A stretch of DNA of 64,000 bases from Axinella damicornis (GCA_963931865.1 OZ007516.1:11232785-11296784), one strand, 5' to 3'. Counted from the stretch's first letter, positions 42,746 to 56,158 are shown. A program made the numbers and translations. Notes: generated from the letters alone by a model not told the origin.

Positions 42746-45700
42746 CTACACACAGCACAAGAACTGTATGTCCTCAGCCTTCAGTTTGTTGATCTTGATC
42801 ACAGGAATTCGCCTTGACAAGTGAATCAAATTAACCGCTGGTCTTGGCTCAGTCTTGGCTCGCTTGGCAGCAGGGAGAGGCATGTCAAATCTTGTATCTT
42901 TGTCCGAATGTCTACCGGGTTGCATGCACAAACCACTTCCTTTGGTGTTGTGAGCAGCCATTCCTTTGATACAGCCCGAGTTGGAAAAGTCGAGTTTTCT
43001 TCTCACATTGACCGTCTGATGGGTAGAGGGGCTTACATTGCCAGCAGACAACCCCTCCTGCCCAGCACTGCGTGCAACCAACTCCTCTGCCTTGATGCCC
43101 TGGTATGAACATGACGATGATTTTTCAGATGACATCTTTGGAGTTTGGTGCCGCTCACCGAACATGTTGACGTCAGTAACAGGAGAGGTATTGCTGTCAT
43201 TAGGAGATGTGCCACCACTTGCCAACTTTGCTCTGCAGACACAACAGTCATCATCCAGTCCTCTTGATTCTACATTCGAATTAGACTCTCCTCCTTCCTC
43301 ACTGCTGTCCGAATTGCCATGATATGAGGTGCCCTCCATGTCCTTGTCCGTTGAACTGCTGATCCCAGTCTGGTGGGAGGGCGTGGCACAGTCCTTACAC
43401 TGACTTGGCTTCCCCCGGGTACACTCTAAATGGCCCACGCTTTGACTACATGTTCCACACTTCCTCATACGAAATTTGCTGTGGAATGGAGAGAAGACAA
43501 TTGCATGGGTAATGTAAATGTATATACTGCACAAGACAACTGCTGAGAAGCACAGCGGTCAATGAAATGCTCAAGGGTGGACGACATAGTAGCATATGGC
43601 AAAGTAAGGGACTGGGAGAGGCATGAATCGCCCTGCATACATAATATTTATCAATGTTTTGAACATTAGAATTTATTATTCTGACTTCCCCCTTCAAAAT
43701 ATCTGAACCATGAAAATCGGACGTCAATCTGAACACATACAGTATATAGTACAGTACTACACTCACTGCTTTTTACAATAGAGTACGTATTAAGCGCCCA
43801 GGGTTTGGGGACAATAGAATGCCGCTGAACAGGGGGGGTGGGCGCTAGATGCGTACTCAGACTACTTAGGCATGTAGTATCCGCCCACCTATTCAGCACT
43901 GTATCAATATATTAAGATTTTAATGTGCGTGTGTGTGTGTGTCCGTGTGTGACGGAAGTAGGATGTTCGTGGGACGGGATTAGACTATAGTGACGCGCGA
44001 CCTTCGTACTTCAATTTACTGAACCTCGAACTCCGCGGGGAACGTTCGAGAACATTAGGCATGGGCTGGAATCTTCCAGAACAGGTGAGGCTACAAGCGT
44101 TAAGCGGATGCAATCGAGGAGAAACAGCCGAAGCGGACGCAATCATGGAGCAGTTGAAACGGACGCAATCGGGGAGTAGCAGACACAAGTGGGTAGCAAC
44201 AGCTGAAGCGGACGCAAACGGGGAACAGCAGTTGAAGCGGATCAATGCAATCGGCGAGCAGCAGCTGAAGCGGACGCAATCGGGGAGCAGCAGCTCTGAC
44301 GGAGGGCTGTCCGGCGCCGAATTACACACGTAGGCGAACAAGGGGGAAGTAGCTGAGTGAGCGAAGCGAGCTCAGCTACTTGTAAACAATAAGCGCTGCG
44401 GTAAGTTGTGAATATCAATGACCGGCTATGAATATATATGCCCATTTTTCACGCTAAGAAATTGATTGCGCGTCTTTAAGCACGCCATAGTTCACTGTAA
44501 AACGGCCTTTTTGAATGCACAACCTCGCCCAGAGGTTAAGAAATGCTGCTCAAAACTATTGTGATGGGTGGGCCCTTACTACACTGCTTTTGGACCCTGT
44601 GCAGTAACTTTCGCGTGAAGAGGGGGTGGGCGCTTGATACGCGGTGGGTGCTTGATACGTACACTACGGTACAACAAACTGTGCACCGGTCAGGACTGAA
44701 GTTGAGTTGACGGACCACATAGGGTCTATTAGTCTCGTGGGCCAGACTGGGAACAAGACTAAGGGTCTGCAGGCTTCAAGTACGCAAGTTCGCTGGGTCC
44801 GTCAACTCAACTTGATCCCTGTGCACCACGCATGATAAACAGACTCCCCTTTTTGTACATTTTCCGAGGACTCAGCTACGCCATTCTTCGTTGAAGGAGC
44901 ATCATGCTCTTCAATTTTTGTTCGTGCATGGGAGAGCCTGGGAACGAGGCTAGGGAAACGATGTGGCGTCGCTTTCTGGCTCCATTTTGCCATGTGGTGT
45001 GGTACTCAAAGTTATGCGCATGCGTATGAAGATAATCAGACATTTACAGTGACTTTCAAAAAATCTGTCGGACCTCAACAATCCGGTTCAGAATTCCGAC
45101 ATATCAGACATGTTCACAACACTGTAAAGGGGTGGGCCAGCAATGATTCACCCCACCCACCAGGATTTCATAGGAGGTGGTCCTCTGTTCCAAAGTCATG
45201 AAATGAGGACACCTCGGCATTCAGGACACCAGTCTCAAACACACCTTCTCAATGCAGTGCATCAGAGTAGTGAGCTACGTACACTGGGCTCACAGACACA
45301 GTGAGGAGTGAGAGATCACAAGGCTGATGAAGAGAGAAATGGCCGTCCTAATGTATGAATACCACAAGAGCAGCAATAGCTGGCCAGACTTCTGCACTGG
45401 GAGCTGGAGCTGTTCAGTACGCGGAGCAGCAGCTGGTATCAACGTAATTTGCATGTCCACCCACCAGACTGTTGACTCAACACCTAGGAATGTGGCAAGT
45501 GTGACCATGCAGGCTGTTTCCTGAATCTCTAGTTACAACATTTCACTCTGTATGGGACTTGGCAGACCTATGATCACTCACATAACCTTGACTGATCTCC
45601 AGGTCTCGCCCGAATGCAGGGGAAGTGTTATACATGTAGCTACAAACTGCCCATGTATGCCTGTGCCATAGAGGTACAAATTCCAATTCCCACAGAACCC

Positions 45701-47303
45701 CTACAAGGGCATGCTTCGCATGCCAGCAAACTTAGGAGACATAAATCCTTCACTTCATGGACTAACCCAATTGTGACATCGTGGTTCCTCCCGTAGGGAC
45801 ACAAACACACCTCTGCCCGACAACATCTGATTTCCTCATACACACCACGAAACTGCCCACTCTGCTCCCACTCTGCGTCCCTACGAGAGGGTGTGTAGAG
45901 GGAGGGATAGAAGTCATACAGTAGGCATTCCGGGCAAAACAAACCAGAGTAGTAATATTGACTACCAGCATAATTACACCAAAACTAAGTCACAATGCGG
46001 TATCAATATACATCCCACTTGCTGTATTGATTTACTTCGCTGTATCGCACTCCCACCTGTATGATTGGGGCACGTGTGAGCAAGTTGCACACTGATGTAA
46101 TGTGTTGAGGCATACCATACGTACGTAGTTACCCTCCATCCAGATGGCATCACACACGCGACTAGTTCTCCCAGGCGTATACTAGAAGCTCTAAAAAATT
46201 GGAGGTGGTAAAAGGCCTGGGAACTAGAAACTATAATGCAAATAGCATGCAAGCGCTATTTAAGGGTGCTACACTGTAAGTTCCTAAAATAGGTGTCTAT
46301 TACTGGTATAATATGTTCCGTAAGAATTTGCGAGATTGTGTTGCGTATTCTCGGAATCCTGAAATTCCATGCCAATCGAAACATTAATGCACAGTCGTGG
46401 CATAATTTAGTGCACAATCTTGATATTGTGCAAAATAATTATACAAATGTGCAATCGCAAATATACAAGTGCACAATCTCAACACTGCGTAAAAGAACTG
46501 GTTGGATGGTGTTCTATGGGTCTTCATATCTTCTGGACATTTTCTTATGCTAGTCAAGAGTTGTAGCGGCCTGGAAATACAATGCTTACAAACTTCATGC
46601 CCATGGTGAGTTTCGGCACATAAGCACCAGTGCATGATAGGCTAAGCGTGGTCAGAATAGTCATGGGTCTTTCATGAGAGCCGTATGCTGCCAAAGACGC
46701 AATTTCTGGATTCGGAGAATGTGCAATGCAATTTTGAGATGCACAATTTAAACATGGAACATACACATGTACATGCCACCATGGAACATACACATGCACT
46801 AGAGATTACTAGGGATTACTAGTGCATACAAATCACATAACCAAATCTTGAAGATTTGTCTGGTGGCAGATACTCCGATTACAACCATTACATCATGTAC
46901 CTCTCTGGCACATTGATCCCAAGACGCAACATTTCTCTGAGGAACTCCTTCTGGTTGTTGCAGACAGGACACCGGAAAATGTAGCGACCAGCGCTCCATG
47001 CATGTCGCTATAGAGGAAACAATTAGCACAGTTATAACAACAACTTTGGGGACTCAATACGCTGTACAGCTGCTTGAAGGGTTGTGTGTTGCTAGTGCAG
47101 TAGCGGAGTGGGTGTGGGTAGCGTTGATCAAAGCAGGTGCTCTATATATTGAGGTGGACAAAGTGGCACATGACACCACACATCACATGCAGGGTTTAAT
47201 TCAGAAAATATCGTGGGGGGGGGGGGGGCAATTGAATAGTGCGTAGCAGTGCACCATTTCGGTGGTCTGGGCTTGAAATCTCTAATGGGGGGGCAAAACA
47301 TTT

Positions 47304-47345
<42 letters not shown>

Positions 47346-47384
47346 AAAAAAAGAAAAAAAGAAACCCTGATCACATCAAACCTG

Positions 47385-47422
<38 letters not shown>

Positions 47423-49448
47423 GACACAAACGCTTGCACATATATACACATACATGCATAGACAGACAGGCAGAGAGACATGGAGCATTGCCCTGGTCCC
47501 AGTAGACTCTTCATGGTCTAGCATTAAAAGAGGTCTGGCATCAAGTTGTGACATGGAGGGGCCGGAACCCATGCAGACTAGAATACAGGATACATACATT
47601 CCTGCAATATCTGCAGGGTGGATGGTACCTCTGACCATGATACATGCAGTCCAGCTACCAGGAGCTTGCACAAACTGTTTTTCCAATTTACTAGGCGTAG
47701 CTAGCAATGAGGCAAGGGAGGCAGTAGCCTCCTCGCTTTTCTGGATAATGACGCGCGTGTCCGGAGTCTCGCACACTCCGCGTACGATGTGCGTTTGATC
47801 TGATGACAGAGACAGGAGTTAGGTTGACCATGGCCGGCGTATACTCTTAACGCTGGTAGTGCTGCAAGTCTGGGACAGTCAGGGCACCGGCATATTGCTG
47901 TAGCATTTCGAGAGCAACTGTTTGCGCACACTGTGTATTAACTTATAAATTAGCTTGAAAAATTTTCGCCGCGCGCAGAGAACTCCATGCCTCCTCAGTC
48001 TCCAAATGCTAGCTACGCCCCTGATTTAGCCTGCTGGCATACAAGTGTCAAATATACAAGTAGCTGCTTGTCAACCAGGCTCAGGAGTCATGAAAACTTC
48101 ATTGTCTTACCTGAAGGCAGTCTCGGTGTAGGAAAGTTTCACAAGATGGGCAGTACAGCTCGCTGAAACTTGGCACATTCTGGATTTGACTCAGGCAGAT
48201 GCAACAGGTGTGTAGATCTGTGTGGCTGGGCAGACTTGATGCACGCAGAAACCGCTGTTTTGGGGCATGGTGGGGGCAGAATGCTTCAAAGCGGTCAAAA
48301 TGCTGAAACAGGAAGTCTCCCGGTTGTTTCAGACAGGGGAAGTGCCCAACTAGACGACAACCCTTCGTAGTACATCTGACAGCTGCCCCCTTCTTCCTAC
48401 AGAACGCACATACACGAGCCATACGACCATGGGACCGTCTCACTTCAGTGAGGATGTCGCAAATGAGAAACCCCTGGATCCCTTCATGTGTGTCACCATT
48501 CTGAGCCAGGCCAGAAGCGAAGTACTGTGATGTGTGGAGTGGGGAGCAAAGGAATATCAATATATTAAACGCGACTGTGAGTGACGGAAGTGTGGATAGG
48601 ACGACACAGGTGATGCAAGACCTTTGTACTGGTGACCATAGTGACGCACTAGCGAATCCAACATTGTACTTATGGATGCATTGATAAGGTGCCTGGACCC
48701 AGTGCTTGCCAGAGATGCTATCGCACAAGGCTGTTGATGTGTCAGAGTAAGGAGCTATTCCGAATTCATGGAGACGCATGTGAGGGAGGTGAGACCACTA
48801 AAGCATATCTATGTCTGACAAGAGAACCTGTGCTGCACTAGACTACATGTACCTTGAACGGAGAGGTGAGAGTCCAACAGACCTCTCCACAGAGAGTTGC
48901 CCGGTGCTGGATTGCTTGTGTATGCAGTACCTGAAGCAACCTACTTGTAATATGATATCAAACTACCAAAGTGAGATTTTTCACTTGTAAACCATCACAA
49001 CAACAACCTTCTCATCTATGAGCAAAAGCGTACTGCAAGTGACAAAAGCTGGGCATGGAGGCCTGGGAACCGTCGGAGGCTAGCGTAATGTGTGTGTGTG
49101 CATGCATGTGGGGCGTATGCGTGCAGTGTATGTGTGTTGGGGGGTGGGGGTCACTTCACTTTCACCTGCAACTAGGAACTGGTGCATGAATACGGTCCAA
49201 CATCACTAACAAATACCTATTATCTATCTGTGCCTTTGCTACCTAGACACCCCTCGGAAATTTTTTTCAGAGGGGGGTCTGGGAACGTAGAACGAGACTA
49301 CCTGGCTACGTGGTCCCTCCCAAAATGATTTGCAAATCTTTACCAAACAGTTTTCGTGAACAGTGACTCCATCTTTGCGAAATGTCTCCCCGGCCTTCTC
49401 CACCCCAAGGTCGCCTTGCTTACAGAAACAACACAGCGATTCAGCCAT
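42746..49448 (-). CDS. PHF7/G2E3-like extended-PHD protein, five exons
   Basis: Exons 49344-49448, 48111-48524, 46901-47007, 45767-45880 and 42746-43478 join in perfect phase to 490 residues. The start MAESLCCFCKQGDLG opens an extended PHD module that continues YFASGLAQNGDTHEGIQGFL, VCAFCRKKGAAVRC and FEAFCPHHAPKQR. A second zinc module follows: CCICLSQI...YCPSCETFLHRDCLQ, RHAWSAGRYIFRCPVCNN, then RRDAEWE...CRAEVCLCPYGRN and RKCGTCSQSVGHLEC...CKDC. PHF7 and G2E3 share this order; G2E3 adds a HECT domain, absent here, so PHF7-like fits better. PHF7 is described as a histone reader and H2A ubiquitin ligase; the role here is inferred. The tail (residues about 285-490) is serine-rich with a basic AKRAKTEPRP patch. 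The introns hold several repeats. Confidence 0.9.
43904..44382. mobile_element. Helitron-like repeat with internal minisatellite, copy 2
   Basis: Begins TCAATATATTAAGATTTTAA after TA and ends CAGCTACTTG before TA. The 3' hairpin is AAGTAGCTGAG...CTCAGCTACTT. It contains about eight 29-30-bp units and the frame MGWNLPEQ followed by repeats such as QQLKRTQSGSS. It sits in an intron of the PHF7-like gene. Confidence 0.55.
44699..44813. mobile_element. small MITE
   Basis: AAGTTGAGTTGACGGACC and GGTCCGTCAACTCAACTT are exact 18-bp inverted ends of a 115-bp element in an intron of the PHF7-like gene. Confidence 0.8.
47210..47460. repeat. homopolymer and microsatellite cluster
   Basis: A poly-G run (about 47215-47228), 39 consecutive C (47305-47343), an A-rich run and (CA)n (about 47389-47420) lie within 250 bp in an intron of the PHF7-like gene. 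Confidence 0.95.
48557..48947. mobile_element. Helitron-like repeat, copy 3, different cargo
   Basis: Starts TCAATATATTAAACGCGACT after TA and ends ACCTACTTG before TA, like the copies at 20790 and 43904, and keeps the GACGGAAGT head. The 29-bp minisatellite is absent; the centre is unrelated DNA. It ends 32 bp before the acceptor of PHF7-like exon 2. Confidence 0.45.
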
Positions 49449-49848
49449 TGTGTCCTGGATCATGGAGTAAACCAGTTGTTCCCAAGGGCCGCGCCCATAT
49501 CACAAGAAATTTAGCCGTCCGTCACGTTAAATTTGGACCCCCGAAAAAATACGGAAACAAACCTTATTCGGCTAACGCGCGCGCCGATAGTATCTGGCGA
49601 TACTGGCGGCAAATTCCAATTACTTGCGTGGGCGTTCCACACAGCTGCTGTTACAACCATCTTTTTGCGAGCCCTCTGCACGTTCCCAGGTAACGATCAT
49701 CAGCTAATACAGTACATTGGTTTGTATAGGCATATAAAGAAAACGACGTTGGAAGCACATTCACAGAGAGAAGTCTCGAGGTTTGGGAAAGCGCTCCAGC
49801 ACTGCTGAAGGTGCTGCAAGCCCACAAACGAGCTTATTGCCAAGTCGA

Positions 49849-50540
49849 CCAGTGATGGTGAATGTTTGTGTTGAGTCAACTGCGAAAGCAATTGTGTATC
49901 ATCGTATTCCACCACGGAATCAGGCAAGAAATAGAAAGAAGTGGCTAGAGGGATTGCAACTACACTAGAAGTTTGGAATCCACACTTGCAAGTGACGACT
50001 CCCTCACTATAGGTTCTGTACAGGATTTCCTTCCTTTGGAGTCTTCAGCGCATATTATGCATTTCTTGGGCCATCCGTTAATTAATCAGCTCACATACTG
50101 GGGAACAGATGAGCCAAAGTCAAAGAATGCTTCCCGAACCAAACTCCATCCAGTGATGTTGATGACTTAATGTTGAATTTGTCTAAATCTAGAGGAGCAA
50201 GACCTATAGCCATACGATTCGAAATATCACAGCCTACTGTATCAAAACCTGGTTAGTTTTATGTACCGGCACTTGTCAGAAATTGATTGGTGGCCATTCT
50301 CAGCCAGCCCGGTGCCATTTAAGAAGAAGTATCCGCTGGGTTTTGCCATCATCGATGCAACAGAAGTCTTCATTGAGACACCAAACGATTTATTTTTGCA
50401 GTCATCAACATGGTCAAGCTATAAATCACACAGCACCTGTAAGTTTCTAGTTGCTTGCGCCCCAACCTCGCAGTTCAACCTCGACTTCCGGAAGTATCGA
50501 GATGTAAGTCAGCCCTCTTCAGGAGCCCAAAAGGTAGTCA
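49849..50540 (+). pseudogene. THAP plus DDE_Tnp_4 transposase relic
   Basis: A THAP zinc-finger piece, VYHRIPPRNQARNRKKWLEG, is followed by DDLMLNLSKSRGARPIAIRF then EISQPTVSK (helix-turn-helix), and after a frame change by KKKYPLGFAIIDATEVFIET then SSTWSSYKSHSTCKFLVACA, the first catalytic region of DDE_Tnp_4. Stops separate the blocks and the rest of the catalytic domain is missing. THAP plus DDE_Tnp_4 occurs in Harbinger/IS5-related animal transposons. Confidence 0.8.
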
Positions 50541-50639
50541 GTACCAGCTAGTCCAGGTAGTCCATGTAGTCTCTGACACGAAACTATCACAGAGTTGCTG
50601 TAGCACACGTGACTTACTGTACATATGTACATGTACATA

Positions 50640-50720
50640 ATACGGATTTCTCGCGTGACCAACAGTACTAATACGGATTTTTCACGTGACCTACAGTACA
50701 AAATACGGGTTTTTATCAAC
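50640..50720. repeat. short tandem repeat, about 38-40 bp units
   Basis: Two and a half units of AATACGGATTT(c/t)TC(g/a)CGTGACC...ACAGTAC. Confidence 0.8.
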
Positions 50721-50799
50721 TGCGCTTGCGAACCAGACTTTTCCATTGACTGCTGTACATTATTCAAACGTAGGTGTATGATAATAGTCAGTATACTTC

Positions 50800-52640
50800 T
50801 GAGTAGTTCTATCTAATACGTATAGCTATAACCTACGTAGCTAGCTAATACGTAGCCAGCCTAGCGTATAGTAGTCTACATTGCTACTTCTAAACCCGTA
50901 CCTGACGTTGATTGCAAATTACAAACCCATCATTTTGTACCTATTTTTCACATCAGAGTCAGAAAGTGTACCTATTTTTCCCAACATAATTCACTATGCT
51001 CAGAGGCACCTATTTTTATTATCCTAGCAAAATCCACCAAGGCCTACATGTATCCACTACATGCCCTCCTACTCACGGTGCTTCAACTCCACTTTCTGAT
51101 TCAGCATTATTATTGGGTTTCTCATATGGGATGCTGTTTGTCTCAAAATCGTTGCGTAAACAATATTATAGATCTATATTAATTTTTTAGTAGAAACCTA
51201 GTGTACACATGCAACAAAGTAAACCAAGACAGTGTCCTATCCCCTGACACCTCAACTCTATCTAATCATAGTAATGACCACATTCTACTAATAGGTTTGA
51301 GAGTGCATAATAACCCGTAAGGTCTCTGCTTATTTTCAGTTGGTGGATGCAAGTGCTCCAGAACATCCCACAAACGTTCTATGATAGTGCAGAGTATAGC
51401 GTTGAGTATATAGTGCATGTAGAGTATAGTGCAGAGTGCAGTAAACACAATGCAGTCTCCACGGATACAGTGCTGTACACCACATCACTGCCAGAGTACT
51501 CTGCAGCTACTGGATGGTAGCTACTTGCTGGAGGACAGACTTGCCCTCTCTCAGGTAATTTCCTATGACCATAACCACCTCTATATACCAGCACAACTTC
51601 GTTTCTAGCATTTCAATACTGTTACTGGCCTTCAATTTCATATTTCATGATCCACTTTTCCATAACTCGATCACTCTCCCATACGAGCATAAAAAAGTCC
51701 ATGCCATCATGTGTGTGTGTAGTTAATCTTCATACTATTAGCTAGCTGTCGTGAGTGCAGGGAGAGTGGATGGTTCAACTCTTTGTACACACATGATATA
51801 TTGCGGACCGAATAATCACAGAGTCGGTAGACTCTGTATGTAGGGATACGACGTACACGCAATATATGCTAGCTAATACAAAAGAATCTCTCCAAATCTC
51901 AGAAACGGTACACTTATAAGCCTTTAGCTAGCTATAACCACATACCGTTCATCTTCGAGTGTTTTCATGACCAACAAGACTCCTCGCGTCGCGAAAAACC
52001 GTCGCGAAAGTACCACACCAGGTACTCGCAAAACGGGCAAATTGTTTTTCTTTCTTCTTCTTCTTTCTTCTTTCTTCAGACGGGCTAGCTCCTCGTCGCC
52101 TCAATCACCCATGATGGTTTTCGCACGAAACAGCAGCATTTTACACCGAGTAGTGCACCTGGCCATCGCTTTTTCGCAACCTCCATTTTCACCAGGCGGC
52201 TGCAGCTGCCCACTCAATAACTATGGCTTCTTTAGTCACGCCATTTTCTCGTTTGTACGCATGCGCGATCACTTAGCAACGAACGTAATTATTACTCAAG
52301 ATCGCTGAATTAGAAGTGTCTTGCGCCGTTGTGTTACTAGTATACTACCTACTGTGTTCTGTGAGAGGGCTGAATGCCTATCTAAAGACTATATCTTGCT
52401 ACTTCTGGTATATAATATTATGGTCTTCAGAGTTCAGACAGGGATTACTGCCTTAGGCTTAGTATCCATCCAGAAAGGGTTGACTTGGGTCTGATTCTTC
52501 AGCCAATGTGAATACCGGAGTCAATATAGCTAGCTAATTTGTCCATATACCAAAGCAAGGGCTCCTACTACTTGTGAGGACACCGACTTCTGCTCTGTGA
52601 TGGCAAATTGCATGCGCTGCTGATAAAAAAAGGGCATAAA
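50800..52640. other. no gene recognised
   Basis: Mostly non-coding. Includes a TTC-rich tract (52040-52080). An open stretch at 51967-52308 gives a basic, serine-rich peptide without motifs or splice support. Confidence 0.5.
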
Positions 52641-52644
52641 CAAG

Positions 52645-52873
52645 TAATAAAAAACATTTGAAAATGTAACAGGATGTAGGGATACCAGAACGGCAAAAAG
52701 TAAGGAAACAAGGCAGGGATGATCGCACAAAACAGTGAAGTATACAATCCCCCCTACATATCTTTTTCATTATACACGTATATGGCAAAAGATCTCTGTA
52801 GGGGGGGTTGTTTCCTTACTTTTGCCGTTCTGGTATCCCTACATCCTGTTACATTTTCAAATGTTTTTTATTA
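52645..52873. mobile_element. MITE with 65-bp TIRs
   Basis: TAATAAAAAACATTTGAAAA and its complement bound 229 bp. The arms match exactly for about 65 bp through GTAGGGATACCAGAACGGCA. A TA or TTA target is likely. It lies 64 bp before the first FN3 exon. Confidence 0.92.
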
Positions 52874-52936
52874 TATATATATTAGCTATCAGATTCTGAT
52901 TTTATACTGCAACCATATTCACCATCATCCATGCAG

Positions 52937-55672
52937 CTGCTGACTATTCACTGCGTGCCGTCACTGTGAGTGCTGTGAGGGAGGATGGCCCAACTCCATG
53001 GTGCTAGAGTGACCTGGGAGCACAACAGTACCACCTGATAGTTCATGTATGAATGACTTGCATGAATAATAGCGATATAATGGGTGTTATGCCATTTCAG
53101 ATATACCAGAGTGACAGCTGAAGCCACTGCAGACAACACAAGTATCCAAGTGTTCTGGGAGTGGCCACGTCAGAGTGTACTGTTGTGTTTTGACAGTGTT
53201 AGAGTTGACTACCAACCTGAGGGAGGCTCTCTGATGATGTACACAGTGGACAGTGCAACAGCAACCAGTGCCACCTTGTCCAACCTCCCGTGCAACACAC
53301 AGTACACCATCTGTGTTGTTGCTGAGGGTGGTAGGACTGGTACAAGGAGTCTCACCACAGTGGTTTCACTACCAGCAAGAGGTATTGCAGCACTTGTTAT
53401 AGCTATGTGTATACGTACTTCTTTTAATTATAACCCATCACTTTTTTACCCCTCCAGCCCCTCCTACTCCCACGGCAGTCACTAGCCTGGTCACCTTAAC
53501 AGGTATTAGGGTAGCATGGCAGTGGACTAGTTCAGGTCCAGCTCCCAGCTGCTTCAACACCACCCGTGTGACCTACCATCCTGAGGGAGGTGGTGAGTCC
53601 TCCCTGCAGCTCAGGGACCCAGCAACAACTGAGACCATCCTCACTGGTCTCCAGTGCAACATACGCTACACCATCACTGTGGTGGCCACTGCTGGAGAGC
53701 ACAGGAGAGAGAGTGCAGCAATAGCAGTTTTTCTTCCTCTACGAGGTATACTAGAATCCTGGAAGTTTGAGTTGATATGATCACATGCATGGTCTCTATC
53801 TATCACTGCAGGTCCCCATAGGAGCTCCACGGCTACTTGAGGTCACATTTGTATGACACTCAGAAGTAGATCTCATCTGGAAAGAGGTGCTTTGTGTTCG
53901 ACAAAACGGACCAATCACAGGCTATGTTGTGCGATACTATGCAACCTGTGGTCCTGACAGAGATGTGCAGCAGACCAAGTCAGTAGTTACAACAGGAAGC
54001 ATCATTGATGGTCTTACTCCAAACACTGAGTATGCTTTCCAAGTGGCAGCAGTGAACACCAATGGAACTGGCCCGTTCAGTGAAGCCATCACGCTGGGAG
54101 GTAACAATCAACGTACATTGTGTATCAGTCTTGAGTATCCCTCTAGCTACTTGTGATGCCAGTTGAATGTTTGACATTCCTTAGTCCCATGTTCTGCATG
54201 TATCTGGACTGACTAATTTTACGTATTCTATGATTGTGCTCAGGAGCACCACGGTTGGTTGTGGTCAGTCTAGTGAACCCCAACACTGTAATAATCTCCT
54301 GGAGTGAGGTGCAGTGCTTCAATGGAAGTGGAGCAGTCACCCTCTACCTTGTGCAGTATCAGTGTGATGGCGCTGTCCAGAATGTGACAATGGATGGTAT
54401 AGTTCAAACTGTCTCAGGTCTCACTCCAAATGCTGCTATGTAAACATTTCAAGTGGCTGCAGTCAGGATTAATGAGATGATTGGGCCATTCAGCGATCCA
54501 GTCAATGCATCTGCGCTTGGTAAGCACGCGTGATGAGTGCACCTTTTATGCAGTGTATACATAAATCAAGCATAAATGTTTCCACGCAGGTGAAATACGC
54601 ATGCCTCTAGATCTAGAAGAGGAAGTCTCAGCTGCCACAGTAACAGGTAATACAGTTACAGTAACTACAGCTTCAGAGTTGCATAATCTATGCGCCTTCA
54701 TTAGGGGACACTTTGTTGGGGGCTTGGACAGTGGCGGGAGTTGCCATTGCAGCAGTGCTGGTCCTCCTGGAAGTGGCCTTGTAGAGTCTACGTCATCTGG
54801 TACCAGCAGAGGTAAGATGGAACCCTATAATCATATATCATGGAGACACCAAATGTAGTGCCGATAGTGTGGTAATACTGAGCTTAGTACTTCCTGCATG
54901 CAGTTGGAGGAGGAACTGTAGGTGCTCTAGTAATCATGCTTCTTGTTTTCATTGTTGTCAAAGTCTGTGTGAAGAAGAAGACGACCAATTGTAGCCGTAG
55001 TGTGGGAACAGACCGGGCCAAGTAAGCCAGTTTTATCATGTAGCTAATTACCAAATGCCATGCAAACAATTCCTACAAATTTCAAGGCATTGCTTATCAT
55101 TCTCTTAGCCAAATAGTATGTATGTATAAAAAGCATTGTTTTACATTGCATGATCAATATTAGAATCATAATTTATGTGTTGTGCATGCACTGACACAGC
55201 AGCTGCAATTGGCATGCAAGAGTAAACTCCTTCAATGATCACCACCGACAATGGCTTAATGGCAATAAAGGTTGTGGGAAGGAACTTTGTGTGGCCACAA
55301 GTGCATGATACTATCGCTGTCTCTTCAGTTGCCTGTAACCACTGCATGCATGGGTAAGACAACCAACCTGTTACAGTGAAAGGACTAGCATATAGCCATG
55401 CATCCGATACATGGCCCCCACTTATCTTCTGCAGGTCAGAAAAACCTGCAACTAGTCTGTCAACAAGCACAGTGACGAAGATCAGCAAAGAGTTGGCCAA
55501 CTTCTGCAAATCAAAACCAGGTCTACCCAAAAAACCAGAGACCAGAGAAATGGTACACTACACTAGCCCAAGGAACGTGCACAGCACGGAGTATGATCTG
55601 GAGCACATCTATGAAATGCCAGGATATATATATGCAGGATATTGCCGGTGGAATGAAACCAAAAGACTATGA
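52937..55672 (+). pseudogene. FN3-repeat transmembrane receptor with two in-frame stops
   Basis: Exons 53101-53381, 53458-53745, 53822-54100, 54244-54519, 54590-54646, 54662-54811, 54904-55021 and 55435-55672 join in phase. 52937 begins a further FN3 end (DYSLRAVTVSAV). Each of the four long exons is one fibronectin type III domain (LSNLPCNTQYTICVVAEGG; LTGLQCNIRYTITVVATAG; DGLTPNTEYAFQVAAVNTNG). 54904 encodes a membrane helix (VGALVIMLLVFIVVKVC) followed by KKK. The tail has EYDLEHIYEMPGYIYAGY, including a YxxM motif of the type that binds PI3K SH2 domains. TGA at 53854 and TAA at 54441 interrupt two FN3 domains. The 5' end is missing. Probably a recently inactivated adhesion or signalling receptor. 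Confidence 0.8.
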
Positions 55673-56158
55673 ACACTACTATGAACTCACTGATGCTGTC
55701 TGATTCTCATATTGCACATGATTGTGAGTGTATATAGCATCACTGAACGTGTTTTATTGTGTATTGTATTTTAGTCATAGCTATGTATGTCGAAAGGAGC
55801 GCATAATTATAATGAGGCAGTATGCGCTCCTGATGTCGAACTAGCTACACACTTCTCTGTTTATTACCGTTCGACTATTTGTTTTGTCAATAAGTGGATC
55901 TTTTAAGGAAATGAGCAGTGTTGGAAAAAATACAATTGAGCTCAAGTCTGTAGATGCATGGGAGTTAGTTGACTAGGTCAACAGGGGGTGTTGAATTCAA
56001 GGCATGGCCAAGGGAAGAATGGGCCCCTAAAGCATTGCATGCATGGCTGACTGTATATAGTAGTGAGCGGTGAAAGAACTGCTACAGTGCTGTACCACTT
56101 GCAAATGGACCCATTTGCTTCAAGTGCATGGTCATTTTGTCACGCTCCATGCATCCAT

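Noticed and set aside
49260..49350. Extension of PHF7-like exon 1 through the open frame to 49239
   Set aside because: A GTAAAG donor after HENCL joins exon 2 in phase and matches the family, whereas the extension has no family support.
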